A DNA stretch of 64,000 nt. Source: Afifellaceae bacterium. GTDB taxonomy: Bacteria > Pseudomonadota > Alphaproteobacteria > Rhizobiales > Afifellaceae. The position numbers and the translations under genes were made by a program. The notes beneath the pieces were generated by a model that searched no databases, was not told the DNA's origin, and saw only the letters and a program-made list of their open reading frames with translations. Every line of letters begins with the position of its first letter. Within the stretch, counting starts at the first letter, position 1. Shown here piece by piece: positions 34,968-43,631 of this stretch. The stretch lies in the NCBI GenBank assembly GCA_028284625.1, contig JANQRH010000008.1:163441-227440 (forward strand), given 5' to 3'.

Positions 34968-36512
34968 GTGCGAATTGGAATCGATGTGGGCGGCACGAAC
35001 ACCGATGCCGTCCTGATGGACGGCATGGCGGTGAAGAGTTGGCATAAGAGCCCAACCACCCCGGACGTCTCGACCGGCATCATGAATGCCCTGCGCACCG
35101 TCATGGAGGAGGGGGGTGCGGCACCCTCCGACATCAGCGCGGTGATGATCGGCACGACGCACTTCACCAACGCCGTCGTGGAACGAAAGCGGCTCCTCGA
35201 AGTGGCGGCGGTGCGGCTCGGCCTGCCGGCCACGAAGGGCCTGCCGCCGATGGTCGACTGGCCGCCCGATCTGGGTCAGGCGCTCGGCTACCATCGCTAC
35301 CTCGTCCATGGCGGGCATGAGTTCGACGGACGCGAGATTGCGCCGTTGAACGAGGCGGAGCTCAAAGCAGCGTGCAAGGACATGGTGGCCAAGGGCGTCC
35401 GCGCCGCGGCGATCACGTCGGTCTTCTCGCCGGTCAATCCCGGAATGGAGGATCGCGCCGCGGAGATCATCGCGGAAGAGGTGCCGGGCGTGGCCTTGTC
35501 GCTCAGTCATCAGATCGGCCGCGTCGGGTTTCTTGAACGCGAGAACGCGACCGTGATGAACGCCTGCCTCGCCGATCTCGCTGCCAAAGTCGTCCAATCC
35601 TTCAAGGATGCGTTGGCGACGCTGAAGATCGAAGCGCCGTTCTACATTTCGCAGAACGACGGCACGCTGATGACGGCGGAATATGTGGAGAAGTACCCGG
35701 TTCTGACCTTCGCCTCCGGTCCGACCAATTCCATGCGTGGCGCGGCTTTGCTGGCCAACGCGAAGGAAGCGATGGTCGTCGATATCGGCGGCACGACGTC
35801 GGATGTCGGCATGCTGATTCACGGCTTCCCGCGGGAATCGTCCGTTGCCGTGGAGATCGGCGGCGTGCGGACCAACTTCCGCATGCCCGACGTGCTGGCC
35901 TTCGGCCTTGGTGGCGGCAGTCTCGTGCGCGACGAGGGGAGCCGGATCGGCCCGGACTCTGTCGGCTACGAGCTGACGGAGCGGGCCTTGGTCTTCGGCG
36001 GTGACGTGCTGACCACGACGGACATTGCTGTTGCGGCGGGGCTTGCGGATATCGGCGACAAGTCAAAAGTCGCGCATCTTTCCGCCGACCTCATTGAGAC
36101 GGCGATCACCACCATGCATCGCATGGTCGACGAAGCCGTCGACAAGATGAAGACCAGCGCGGAGCCGCTTCCGGTGATCCTGGTGGGCGGCGGCTCGATC
36201 CTGATGAGCCGTGACCTGCCGAGCGCGTCGGAGATCATCAAGCCGGACCACGCCTCTGTTGCCAACGCCATCGGCGCGGCGATCGCGCAAGTCGGCGGTG
36301 AGGTCGATCGCGTCTTCTCGCTGGAGGGGCTCGGCCGTGACAAGGCACTGGCGCAGGCCAAGGATGAAGCGTCGGAGAAGGCCGTCGGAGCCGGCGCGCG
36401 TCCGGAGACCGTGCAGGTCGTGGATATTGAAGAGGTGCCGCTGGCCTACCTCCCCTCCAGCGCCACGCGCATTCGCGTCAAGGCGGTGGGTGATCTGGAG
36501 ATGAGCGCATGA
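34968..36512 (+). CDS. Hydantoinase/oxoprolinase A-like protein (copy 2)
   Basis: This 514-residue paralogue of the protein at 25557-27107 shares long identical runs, for example APFYISQNDGTLMTA, YVEKYPVLTFASGPTNSMRG and the GGGSLVRDEG segment. The first ATP motif is RIGIDVGGTNTDAV, the second VVDIGGTTSDVGML. GTG start. Its stop overlaps the next DUF917 start by 4 nt, so the HyuA/DUF917 pair is translationally coupled here. Probable role: ATP-driven opening of a cyclic amide together with DUF917 proteins. No HyuB is encoded. Confidence 0.82.
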   Translation: MRIGIDVGGTNTDAVLMDGMAVKSWHKSPTTPDVSTGIMNALRTVMEEGGAAPSDISAVMIGTTHFTNAVVERKRLLEVAAVRLGLPATKGLPPMVDWPPDLGQALGYHRYLVHGGHEFDGREIAPLNEAELKAACKDMVAKGVRAAAITSVFSPVNPGMEDRAAEIIAEEVPGVALSLSHQIGRVGFLERENATVMNACLADLAAKVVQSFKDALATLKIEAPFYISQNDGTLMTAEYVEKYPVLTFASGPTNSMRGAALLANAKEAMVVDIGGTTSDVGMLIHGFPRESSVAVEIGGVRTNFRMPDVLAFGLGGGSLVRDEGSRIGPDSVGYELTERALVFGGDVLTTTDIAVAAGLADIGDKSKVAHLSADLIETAITTMHRMVDEAVDKMKTSAEPLPVILVGGGSILMSRDLPSASEIIKPDHASVANAIGAAIAQVGGEVDRVFSLEGLGRDKALAQAKDEASEKAVGAGARPETVQVVDIEEVPLAYLPSSATRIRVKAVGDLEMSA

Positions 36513-37597
36513 GGCTCAACCGCGAAGACCTGATCGACCTTTGCCGCGGGGCGGCGTTTCTCGGCACCGGCGGCGGCGGCGACCCTTATATCGGCCGGCT
36601 CATGGTTGAGCACGCGATGGCCGAATCCCATCCGGTGGAGATCATCGATCCGTCCGAGGTGCCAGACGATGCACTGGTCCTGCCGACGGCGATGATGGGC
36701 GCGCCGACCGTGCTGGTGGAAAAGCTGCCGCGCGGCGACGAGGCGGTGAAATCGCTGCAGCGGCTGGAACAGCACCTCGGCAAGAAGGCGTTCGCCACGA
36801 TGCCGATTGAGATCGGCGGCATCAATTCCACCATGCCGCTGGTCGTCGGCGCGCGGCTGGGTTTGCCGGTGGTCGACGCCGACGGCATGGGGCGCGCCTT
36901 TCCGGAACTCCAGATGGAGACCTTCGCGGTCTATGGCGTTTCCGGCACGCCGATGGCGATCACCAACGAATATGGCGACTGCACGCTCGTGCAGACCCAC
37001 GACAACAAAATGATGGAATGGATCGCGCGCGGCGTCACCATACGCATGGGCGGTGCGGCCTATATCGCCGAGTATCCGATGACGGGCGAGGAGGTGAAGC
37101 GCACCTCCGTGCCGAATACGCTGACGCTGGCGCTGCGAATCGGGCGATGCATTCGCGAGGCGCGCGAGAACCACATCAATCCCTTCCAGGCGCTGTTGGA
37201 CCTCCTGCCCAAGACGCCATACGCCTACGGTAAGATCATCTTTCACGGCAAGATCATCGACATGTTCCGCGAGACGCGCGCCGGGTTCGCGGCCGGTCGC
37301 GCGCGCATCCAGGGCCTCGATGAATGGGCGGGCGTGATGGAGATCGAGATCCAGAACGAGAACCTCACGGCGCGCGTCAACGGCGAGCTGAAGGTGATCG
37401 TGCCGGACCTCATCTGCATCATGGACAGCGAGACGGCCGAACCGATCACCACGGAAACACTTCGCTACGGCCAGCGCGTCACGGTGATGGGCGTGGCGGT
37501 GCCGCCGATCATGCGCACGCCTGAGGCATTGGCGATCTTCGGGCCGGTCGGCTTCGGCATCGACGAGCCGTTCACGCCAATCGAAGAGATGCATTAA
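36509..37597 (+). CDS. DUF917 family protein (S-methyl-thiohydantoin desulfurase type), copy 2
   Basis: This 362-residue protein carries the same hallmark run CRGAAFLGTGGGGDPYIGR and PIEIGGINSTMPLVVGARLGLPVVDADGMGRAFPELQM. The end DLICIMDSETAEPITTETLRYGQRV matches copy 1. It overlaps the HyuA copy 2 stop (ATGA) and is followed 12 bp later by a third copy. The tandem arrangement points to a two-subunit complex or to sub-functionalised duplicates (inference). Confidence 0.82.
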   Translation: MRLNREDLIDLCRGAAFLGTGGGGDPYIGRLMVEHAMAESHPVEIIDPSEVPDDALVLPTAMMGAPTVLVEKLPRGDEAVKSLQRLEQHLGKKAFATMPIEIGGINSTMPLVVGARLGLPVVDADGMGRAFPELQMETFAVYGVSGTPMAITNEYGDCTLVQTHDNKMMEWIARGVTIRMGGAAYIAEYPMTGEEVKRTSVPNTLTLALRIGRCIREARENHINPFQALLDLLPKTPYAYGKIIFHGKIIDMFRETRAGFAAGRARIQGLDEWAGVMEIEIQNENLTARVNGELKVIVPDLICIMDSETAEPITTETLRYGQRVTVMGVAVPPIMRTPEALAIFGPVGFGIDEPFTPIEEMH

Positions 37598-37609
37598 GGA
37601 TCGCGGCCG

Positions 37610-38701
37610 GTGCGGACGATCGGTCTGGCCGATCTCGATGATCTCTGCCGCGGCGCGGCGATCTTGGGAACCGGTGGCGGTGGCGATCCCTATATCGGCG
37701 GCCTGCTCGCGGCGGATGCCATCCGTGCCCATGGACCGGTGACGCTCCTCAGCCTTGAGGAGACGCCCGACGACGCGCTGGTGATTGCCGTCGGCGGCAT
37801 GGGCGCGCCGACGGTGACCATCGAAAAGATCCCCAATGGTGACGATTATGTCTGGGCGCTGGAGGCGCTTGAGCGTCGCCTCGGGCGCACAGCCGATGCG
37901 ATCATCCCGTTCGAGGCGGGCGGGATGAACTCCACCATTCCGCTCAAGGTCGCGGCGGAGCGCGGCATCCCCGCCGTCGATGGCGACGGGATGGGGCGCG
38001 CCTTTCCGGAACTGCAGATGGAGACGTTCAACGTCTACGGTGTGCCGGCCGCGCCGATGGCCGTCGTCAACGAGTGGGGCGACAGCGTCATCATCGAGGC
38101 GCGGGACGCCAAGATGGTGGAATGGCTGGCGCGCGGCGTGACCATCCGCATGGGCGGGCACAGCGCGATCGCCGAATATGCGATGGACGGCGCGACGGCG
38201 CGGCGCGTCTCCGTACCCGGCACGCTCGGCCTGACGGTCAGCGTCGGGCGGTGGATCCGCGAGGCGCGCGAGACCCATGAGGATGTCTTCGATGCGCTGA
38301 TCAAAGGCTTCGCCGAAACGCATTACCAGCACGCGCGTGTTCTTTATTCAGGCAAGCTCACCGACGTTTCACGCCGCACGGCGCGGGGCTTCGCGGTCGG
38401 CCAGGCGCGCATTGAAGGGCTTGAGGCGTGGAGCGGCGAGATGCTGATTGAGTTCCAGAACGAGAATCTCGTCGCCTATCACGACGGTGCTCTGCGGGCG
38501 ATCGTGCCCGATCTCATCTGTATTCTCGACAGCGAGACGGCTGAGGCGATCACCACGGAACGGCTGCGCTACGGGCAGCGCGTGACGGTTCTCGGAGTGA
38601 GCGTGCCCGGCATCATGCGCACGCCTGAGGCGCTTGATGTGTTTGGGCCGGCGGCGTTCGGCTTGGACGAAACCTTCCGTCCGATCGAAGAGCTGACGTG
38701 A
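37610..38701 (+). CDS. DUF917 family protein (S-methyl-thiohydantoin desulfurase type), copy 3
   Basis: This third DUF917 protein has 363 residues, with CRGAAILGTGGGGDPYIGG near the start, PFEAGGMNSTIPLKVAAERGIPAVDGDGMGRAFPELQM near residue 105 and DLICILDSETAEAITTERLRYGQRV near 305. A small change from PVVDADGMG to PAVDGDGMG at a conserved acidic site separates it from the other two copies. GTG start. The gene ends convergent with a nitroreductase gene; a short shared hairpin spans both stop codons. Confidence 0.8.
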   Translation: MRTIGLADLDDLCRGAAILGTGGGGDPYIGGLLAADAIRAHGPVTLLSLEETPDDALVIAVGGMGAPTVTIEKIPNGDDYVWALEALERRLGRTADAIIPFEAGGMNSTIPLKVAAERGIPAVDGDGMGRAFPELQMETFNVYGVPAAPMAVVNEWGDSVIIEARDAKMVEWLARGVTIRMGGHSAIAEYAMDGATARRVSVPGTLGLTVSVGRWIREARETHEDVFDALIKGFAETHYQHARVLYSGKLTDVSRRTARGFAVGQARIEGLEAWSGEMLIEFQNENLVAYHDGALRAIVPDLICILDSETAEAITTERLRYGQRVTVLGVSVPGIMRTPEALDVFGPAAFGLDETFRPIEELT

Positions 38702-38719
38702 TCGCGGCCGAAGCGATCA
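38699..38719. terminator. Hairpin spanning both convergent stop codons
   Basis: TGATCGC (38699-38705) pairs with GCGATCA (38713-38719) across a 7-nt loop. The left arm contains the DUF917 stop, the right arm the nitroreductase stop. There is no T run. Confidence 0.35.
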
Positions 38720-39736
38720 TTGGGGCAGGTTCACCCTCGGTGCGTTGGTGTTGAGCGCGGGGTTGAGTGACAGAACCATATCCAGCGGTTTTCGCTGAGA
38801 GCACGGCACTTTGAACACCTCTTTGAGGTGACCCACGCCCATCATGGTGATTACCGCTTCATTGTCGGGAATGCCCACGCAGGATCGCATGGCCTGGTCG
38901 ATATCCTTGGTCACGCTCCAGTTCAGCATGCAGGCGCCCATACCGGCGGCGTGGAAGGCAAGCGCCATTGTCATGGCGAACATGCCGCCGTCTATCCATT
39001 GCTGATAGCGTTCACCGATGAGGTTCATGTGTTCCATGTTCGACGTCACGACCAAAACGGCGCCGACCTCATGCCCGAAGCCGCGATTGCCCGATTGGTA
39101 GGAGAGCACGCGCGCTTTGTCGTCCTTTTCGGTGAAAGCGTAGACGCGGCAGGTCTGTCGATTGCAGACCGACGGGGTCTGCTGCGCCGCGCGGACGGCC
39201 GCCTCGATCTCCGTGGCGGTCACCGGCCGATCGGCGAACTGCCGCACGCTGTTACGCGCCTGCATGAAGGCGTTGAAATCCTTTGTCGACGCGGCCTCGA
39301 TGTCGGCTGCGCGAAGCTCCTCGGTGCCGCCGGCGATGGAGGCGGTGCGGAATGCACTCTCCTTGTTCAGCTGCTCCAGCTCATCGGCGACGGCGTCGAC
39401 GGTCTCGCCGACGTGGCGGTTGAAGGCGACCCACGCATCGAGCGCGCTGAGCGCCGACGCGCTAGAGCCATCGGGGCCGAAGGCGATGATGTAAGCGCGC
39501 GTCTTGCGCAACAGGCTATCCACCTTCTCGCGCCCGAAGCCGGGGCGCGGTTCGGGGAGCGAAAGTCCGTGCTCAATGGAATGAAACAGGATGTGGAGCA
39601 TGGCGCGCTGGTTTTCGCGGTTTCGTTGGCCGACAACGAAGGAGGCGCGCGCGAAGCGGCGATAATCGTACCATGCGTTGGCAGCGAGACGCAGCGACGT
39701 CAGGGCGTCGGACAGGAAATCCGTGGAGCGACTCAT
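38717..39736 (-). CDS. Nitroreductase-family protein with N-terminal helical extension
   Basis: This 339-residue protein has an ordinary FMN nitroreductase domain in the C-terminal half: ARNSVRQFADRPVTATEIEAAVRAAQQTPSVCNRQTCRVYAF from about residue 160, then GMFAMTMALAFHAAGMGACMLNW and a MMGVGHLKEV end. The first ~150 residues form an extra region with no recognised motif. ATG 39736 is the best start; in-frame sequence further upstream extends to 39901 but lies in the divergent promoter region. Relatives with this extension are often beside exopolysaccharide genes; here it is alone beside a dipeptidase gene. Substrate unknown. Confidence 0.75.
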   Translation of the reverse strand: MSRSTDFLSDALTSLRLAANAWYDYRRFARASFVVGQRNRENQRAMLHILFHSIEHGLSLPEPRPGFGREKVDSLLRKTRAYIIAFGPDGSSASALSALDAWVAFNRHVGETVDAVADELEQLNKESAFRTASIAGGTEELRAADIEAASTKDFNAFMQARNSVRQFADRPVTATEIEAAVRAAQQTPSVCNRQTCRVYAFTEKDDKARVLSYQSGNRGFGHEVGAVLVVTSNMEHMNLIGERYQQWIDGGMFAMTMALAFHAAGMGACMLNWSVTKDIDQAMRSCVGIPDNEAVITMMGVGHLKEVFKVPCSQRKPLDMVLSLNPALNTNAPRVNLPQ

Positions 39737-39914
39737 GGGGCGCGTTCCGGAGGTGTTTCGGGAGCGGGAGAGCGAAGTGATTGATGAAAGAAAACAATAG
39801 CATAGAGGCTGATGCTGCACAAACCTGTTATGCCTCAAACAGTGCGCTAGGATGGTGGTTTCGGCGCGCTTCGTTTTCCTTCGAGCGTCACAAACCTGCA
39901 CCTGTGAGGCGGCA

Positions 39915-40982
39915 TTGAGCGAACCACTAACGCCAGCGATTTTTGACGGTCACAACGACGCGCTCTTCAAGCTCTACGGCGATGACGCGTTTCCCGACGT
40001 TCGGTCGTTTCTGGATGGTCGGGATGATCATGTCGACGTCCCGCGTTGCCGTGAGGGCGGTTTCGGCGGCGGGATGTTTGCGGTCTATGCGCCGTCTCCG
40101 ATTGATATCGACGCGGCGTTCGCGGAGATGGCGGAACCTAAATACGATCTCGGCCTGCCTGAGCCGCTTGAATGGAGCGAAGCTGCCGCCGTTGCGCTCG
40201 CGCAAACCGCTGCGTTGTTCCGGCTTGAGGCGCTCGGTGCACTCAAGGTCTGCCGGTCGGTGGGTGAGATCGAGGACTGCCTTGAGGGCGGACCGATGGC
40301 AGCCGTCCTGCACATGGAGGGCGCCGAAGCGATCGATGCCGACTTCAACGTGCTTGAGGTTTTCCATCGCGCCGGCCTGCGGTCATTGGGACCGGTGTGG
40401 AGCCGGCCGAATATTTTTGGGCATGGCGTACCGTTTCGCTATCCGGGCGACGGCGACACCGGGCCTGGTTTGACGGAACTTGGCGTGGAGCTCGTGCGGC
40501 GATGCGATGCGCTCGGCATTCTGATCGACCTGTCGCATATGACGGAGGCCGGCTTCTGGGATGTGGCCCAACATTCCGAACGGCCGCTTGTCGCCACGCA
40601 TTCCAACGCCCATGCGATCTCGCCGCATGCCCGCAATTTGACGGATCGGCAGCTTGCGGCGATCCGCGAGCGCGACGGCATGGTCGGGATCAACTTTGCC
40701 GTGGCGTTCCTGCGTGAGGACGGCCGCATGGTGGATACCGGCCTCGACATGATCCTACGCCATATGGACTATCTGATCGAACGGCTCGGCGAAGATTGCG
40801 TCGGCTTCGGGTCGGATTTCGATGGGGCTCAGGTTCCCGTCGCGCTTGGGTCAGCGGCGGGTCTGCCGGCGCTGCGGCAGGCCATGCTCGATCATGGGTT
40901 CGGCGACAATCTGATGAAAAAGCTCTGTCACGGCAATTGGTTACGCGTGCTTGCTCGGATCTGGCGCAACGACGACGCCTAG
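39915..40982 (+). CDS. Membrane-dipeptidase-like zinc peptidase (M19, renal dipeptidase family)
   Basis: This 355-residue M19 peptidase has its metal ligands in FDGHNDAL (His, Asp), HMEGAEAI (Glu near residue 128), IDLSHMTEAGF (His near 200) and VATHSNAHAI (His near 222); GFGSDFDGA completes the site. It hydrolyses dipeptides and some cyclic amides such as beta-lactams. TTG 39915 has GAGG at good spacing and gives the usual length; ATG 39852 is in frame but has no good ribosome site. It is divergent from the nitroreductase gene and its stop overlaps the convergent formamidase stop by 4 nt. Confidence 0.83.
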   Translation: MSEPLTPAIFDGHNDALFKLYGDDAFPDVRSFLDGRDDHVDVPRCREGGFGGGMFAVYAPSPIDIDAAFAEMAEPKYDLGLPEPLEWSEAAAVALAQTAALFRLEALGALKVCRSVGEIEDCLEGGPMAAVLHMEGAEAIDADFNVLEVFHRAGLRSLGPVWSRPNIFGHGVPFRYPGDGDTGPGLTELGVELVRRCDALGILIDLSHMTEAGFWDVAQHSERPLVATHSNAHAISPHARNLTDRQLAAIRERDGMVGINFAVAFLREDGRMVDTGLDMILRHMDYLIERLGEDCVGFGSDFDGAQVPVALGSAAGLPALRQAMLDHGFGDNLMKKLCHGNWLRVLARIWRNDDA

Positions 40983-41926
40983 GACAAAACAAGCCGCGGA
41001 AAATAGTACGAGACCACCCAGTTGGGCATGTCGACGATCTCGCTGACACGGAGATCGGCGCAGACTGAGCAGAGCAGATATGCGTCTTCGGGCGTCAGGC
41101 CATGCCGTGCGGTGAGGAGGTCGATCATCGCTTTCACAGCGTCGCGCGCCGCTTCCATGAGGTCGGGCCCGACCCCGGTCGTGACCTCATAACCCTCGCC
41201 GTCGAGATGGCGCGTGACGGGGCCTAACGTCGTGAAGCGCGGGGAGGGAGGTGCTGCGCCCTTGATCAGGTCAAGCGTGATCTCAACGTTCATCGCGCTT
41301 TCAATCGCTGTGCCGCAGACCTCGCCGTCGCCTTGCGCAGCGTGCGTGTCGCCCATGGAGAAGAGTGCGCCGGGAACCTCCACTGGAAGATAGAGGATCG
41401 TTCCGGCGGCGAGATCGCGGATGTCCATGTTGCCGCCGACATTGCGCGGCGGGACGATGGAATGAAGACCGGCCGCGCCCGGGGCGACGCCGATCGTTCC
41501 GACAAACGGCTTCAGCGGGACACGCGCGATGTCGCCGAAGCCGGCCGGCTGTTCGGCCGCCTTATCGTAGTTCCACAGGTGCAGATGAGGCTCGGGGAAC
41601 TGATCGCTCAGCAATCCGAAGCCTGGGATATTTGCCGTCCAGCCGAGTCCGGAGGGCGCGAAGGCGCCGATCGTGACTTTAAGTGCGTCTCCCGGCTCCG
41701 CGCCGTCGACATAGACCGGCCCGGTGACCGGATTGACCTTGTCGAAATCGAGCGTGGCGATGTCGGCGGCGGTGCTCGTCTCGCCGAAATGCCCATCGGC
41801 AGCGTCGCGGCATTCGATCAACAGGGTCTCGCCGGGCTTTGCATTCAGAACCGGCGGGAAGGCATTGTCCCAGCCGCAATGCGTGTGAGTCCGGTGGATC
41901 GTATGCGTCGTCTTGATGGCGCTCAT
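40979..41926 (-). CDS. Acetamidase/formamidase family amidase
   Basis: This 315-residue FmdA/AmdA-type amidase carries the family N-terminal segment HTHCGWDNAFPPVLNAKPGETLLIECRDAADG, VPLKPFVGTIGVAP near residue 125 and GDTHAAQGDGEVCGTAIE near 205, which are characteristic of this metal-dependent family. It releases ammonia from short amides (formamide, acetamide), a plausible late step in cyclic amide breakdown (inference). ATG 41926 overlaps the M24-like gene stop (ATGA) and has AAGGGAG upstream, so both are co-translated. Confidence 0.85.
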   Translation of the reverse strand: MSAIKTTHTIHRTHTHCGWDNAFPPVLNAKPGETLLIECRDAADGHFGETSTAADIATLDFDKVNPVTGPVYVDGAEPGDALKVTIGAFAPSGLGWTANIPGFGLLSDQFPEPHLHLWNYDKAAEQPAGFGDIARVPLKPFVGTIGVAPGAAGLHSIVPPRNVGGNMDIRDLAAGTILYLPVEVPGALFSMGDTHAAQGDGEVCGTAIESAMNVEITLDLIKGAAPPSPRFTTLGPVTRHLDGEGYEVTTGVGPDLMEAARDAVKAMIDLLTARHGLTPEDAYLLCSVCADLRVSEIVDMPNWVVSYYFPRLVLS

Positions 41927-43320
41927 GATCCGGCTCCCTTGGTGAACACTCGATGCGGCGCCAGCAGGAATGGCGGCAAGTAGCCCTGCAGATTGCTGAG
42001 CGGCAGGACTTCCGGCTTCAGATTGATGCCAAGCGCATCGGCCATAAATGCGCGGCGGGCTTCGACGCGTTGCCACGCATCGGGGTAGCGTTCAGCGAAC
42101 GTCTTGCGTCCGGGCTCGTCGAGCAGCGCGACGCCGTCTTCAATGTTGGCGGTGAAATAGGGCGTGCCGGTCGCCGGAATGATGTCGCATTGCAGCGCCT
42201 GGCCGGAGCGCAGCGTCTCGGTGCTCCCCGGATAGATCGGCGTGTTCATCCATTCATCGAGGTGAATGAGATGGCCGGGATTGAGCCCGACACCGAAGAA
42301 CGGATCGCCGAGATGGCGTTTCACCAAGGCGTCGATCTCACCACCGCTGACGCCGATGCCGATGGTCTCATACCATTCCGCCGCGCAGGCGAAGTAGGGG
42401 CCAGCCAGCTTCTCGACGTAGTCGGCGATTGCATCTGGAAGCTCGCTTGCGTCCTCCGCGATCCAGCCGGCGCGGCAGGTCATGCCGCCCCATAGCCCGT
42501 AGGCGATAGTGAAGGGGTCGCCGCGTTCGATGGCCTTGTCGCTCGGGCTTTCCAAACCAAAGAAAGCGCGGGGCCCGCTGGAGAGCATCGGATGGCAGCT
42601 GAGCGGCAGGCCGATCTGGCGCATCAATTGCGCGGCCTCGAATTCGCGCATCCCGGGCTCCAGCCCGAAGAGCACGCGCTTCACGGCCTCCGAAACATGC
42701 GTGGCGGCGAACTCAAACTGCGCGAGTTGGTCGATCTCGTTGACGGCGCGAAGGCCTTGGCTTGCGTCCATGAAGAGCGCCGTTGCGCTGATGACGCGCC
42801 CGTTGCGCCCGACCAGCCGGCGCAAGGAATCGGCGATGTAGGCGGGGACTTCCAGCCATGTCTCCGGCTCGGCGCTCTCAAGCGGTCCGGCATATTTCCA
42901 GCCGGCGACGCCGACCACCTTGCCAGGCAATACGCCGTGCGACGTCAAAAGGTCGGCCAGCACGGGCGTCTTGCTGCGGTCCTGGCCGAGCAGGCCGAAG
43001 GAGGGATGCAGCACCACCTCTGCGGCGATCATGGACGCCTTAGCGCGGCCGACATTCTCCGGGCCGGTCAGAATAAGCGCATCGTCGTTCTCCGGCAGGA
43101 CGAGAAGCGCCTCTTCGAAGCGCGGCTCGAACCCGGTGAGATAAGCGAAATTGGCCAAGTGCTCGCGGTCGGCGTAAACGACGAGCGTATCGATGCTCGC
43201 GGCGTGAAGCCGCCGCCGCGTCTCCGCAAGCCGCTCCGCATAGATGTCGGCGCTTAGCTGCGGCCGCTCCCACGGCACGCCAAAGTCGGGAAGCTCAATC
43301 TCGGCGAGACGTATCGACAT
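41923..43320 (-). CDS. M24-fold (creatinase/Xaa-Pro dipeptidase-like) protein lacking metal ligands
   Basis: This 465-residue pita-bread-fold protein has a creatinase-type N-terminal domain (YAERLAETRRRLHAASIDTLVVYADREHLANFAYLTGF) and a C-terminal M24 domain with GLNPGHLIHLDEW (His present) and NIEDGVALLDE (last Glu present). The two metal-binding Asp positions are lost: the expected GDLVxxDxG reads GDPFTIAYG and the next is TCRAGW; the first Glu is replaced by Asp (LQCDIIP). Creatinase also works without metal, so a non-peptidase C-N hydrolase role is possible (inference). ATG 43320 follows GGAGG. It is translationally coupled to the amidase. Confidence 0.75.
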   Translation of the reverse strand: MSIRLAEIELPDFGVPWERPQLSADIYAERLAETRRRLHAASIDTLVVYADREHLANFAYLTGFEPRFEEALLVLPENDDALILTGPENVGRAKASMIAAEVVLHPSFGLLGQDRSKTPVLADLLTSHGVLPGKVVGVAGWKYAGPLESAEPETWLEVPAYIADSLRRLVGRNGRVISATALFMDASQGLRAVNEIDQLAQFEFAATHVSEAVKRVLFGLEPGMREFEAAQLMRQIGLPLSCHPMLSSGPRAFFGLESPSDKAIERGDPFTIAYGLWGGMTCRAGWIAEDASELPDAIADYVEKLAGPYFACAAEWYETIGIGVSGGEIDALVKRHLGDPFFGVGLNPGHLIHLDEWMNTPIYPGSTETLRSGQALQCDIIPATGTPYFTANIEDGVALLDEPGRKTFAERYPDAWQRVEARRAFMADALGINLKPEVLPLSNLQGYLPPFLLAPHRVFTKGAGS

Positions 43321-43386
43321 GGGCTTCCTCCTTTGATTGGCGTTCAGACGCGGCTCCACTTGCAGGTGCTTGCGTCCGGCACTTGG

Positions 43387-43524
43387 TCAAGCCGCGGCAA
43401 ATCGCAGCGGATCGTTGGCGCTCTCTTCGTCAAGTGCCTTGAGTGCGCTGATCGCGCAACCCTGTTGCAGGAGCTCCTTCTCGTCGAGGAAGCAGTGGAT
43501 TTCAGTTTGAGAAGCTGCTCTCAA
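43387..43524 (-). CDS. Possible small ORF or gene remnant (45 aa)
   Basis: In the 257-bp-plus gap between the M24-like gene and the cytochrome peroxidase gene, the minus strand has a TTG-initiated frame coding ...CFLDEKELLQQGCAISALK... and ending FAAA, with moderately GC-rich third positions. I recognise no family. It has no clear ribosome site and a stop lies just upstream. It may be a real small protein, or the decayed end of a lost gene. Confidence 0.2.
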   Translation of the reverse strand: MRAASQTEIHCFLDEKELLQQGCAISALKALDEESANDPLRFAAA

Positions 43525-43631
43525 GCCTTAAGAATCAGCGGCTATTGGCGGGGTATGTTGCTACGGTGGCATTTTAGATGATCAATCCGGTCCATTCGGC
43601 CTCGTCGACCCTGCCCGCCAGACTGATCGTT

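Noticed and set aside
36446..38332. Long minus-strand open frame of 628 codons antisense to the tandem DUF917 genes
   Set aside because: It mirrors three clear plus-strand genes; its translation is rich in His/Arg/Asp without family motifs, as expected for the antisense of GC-rich codons.
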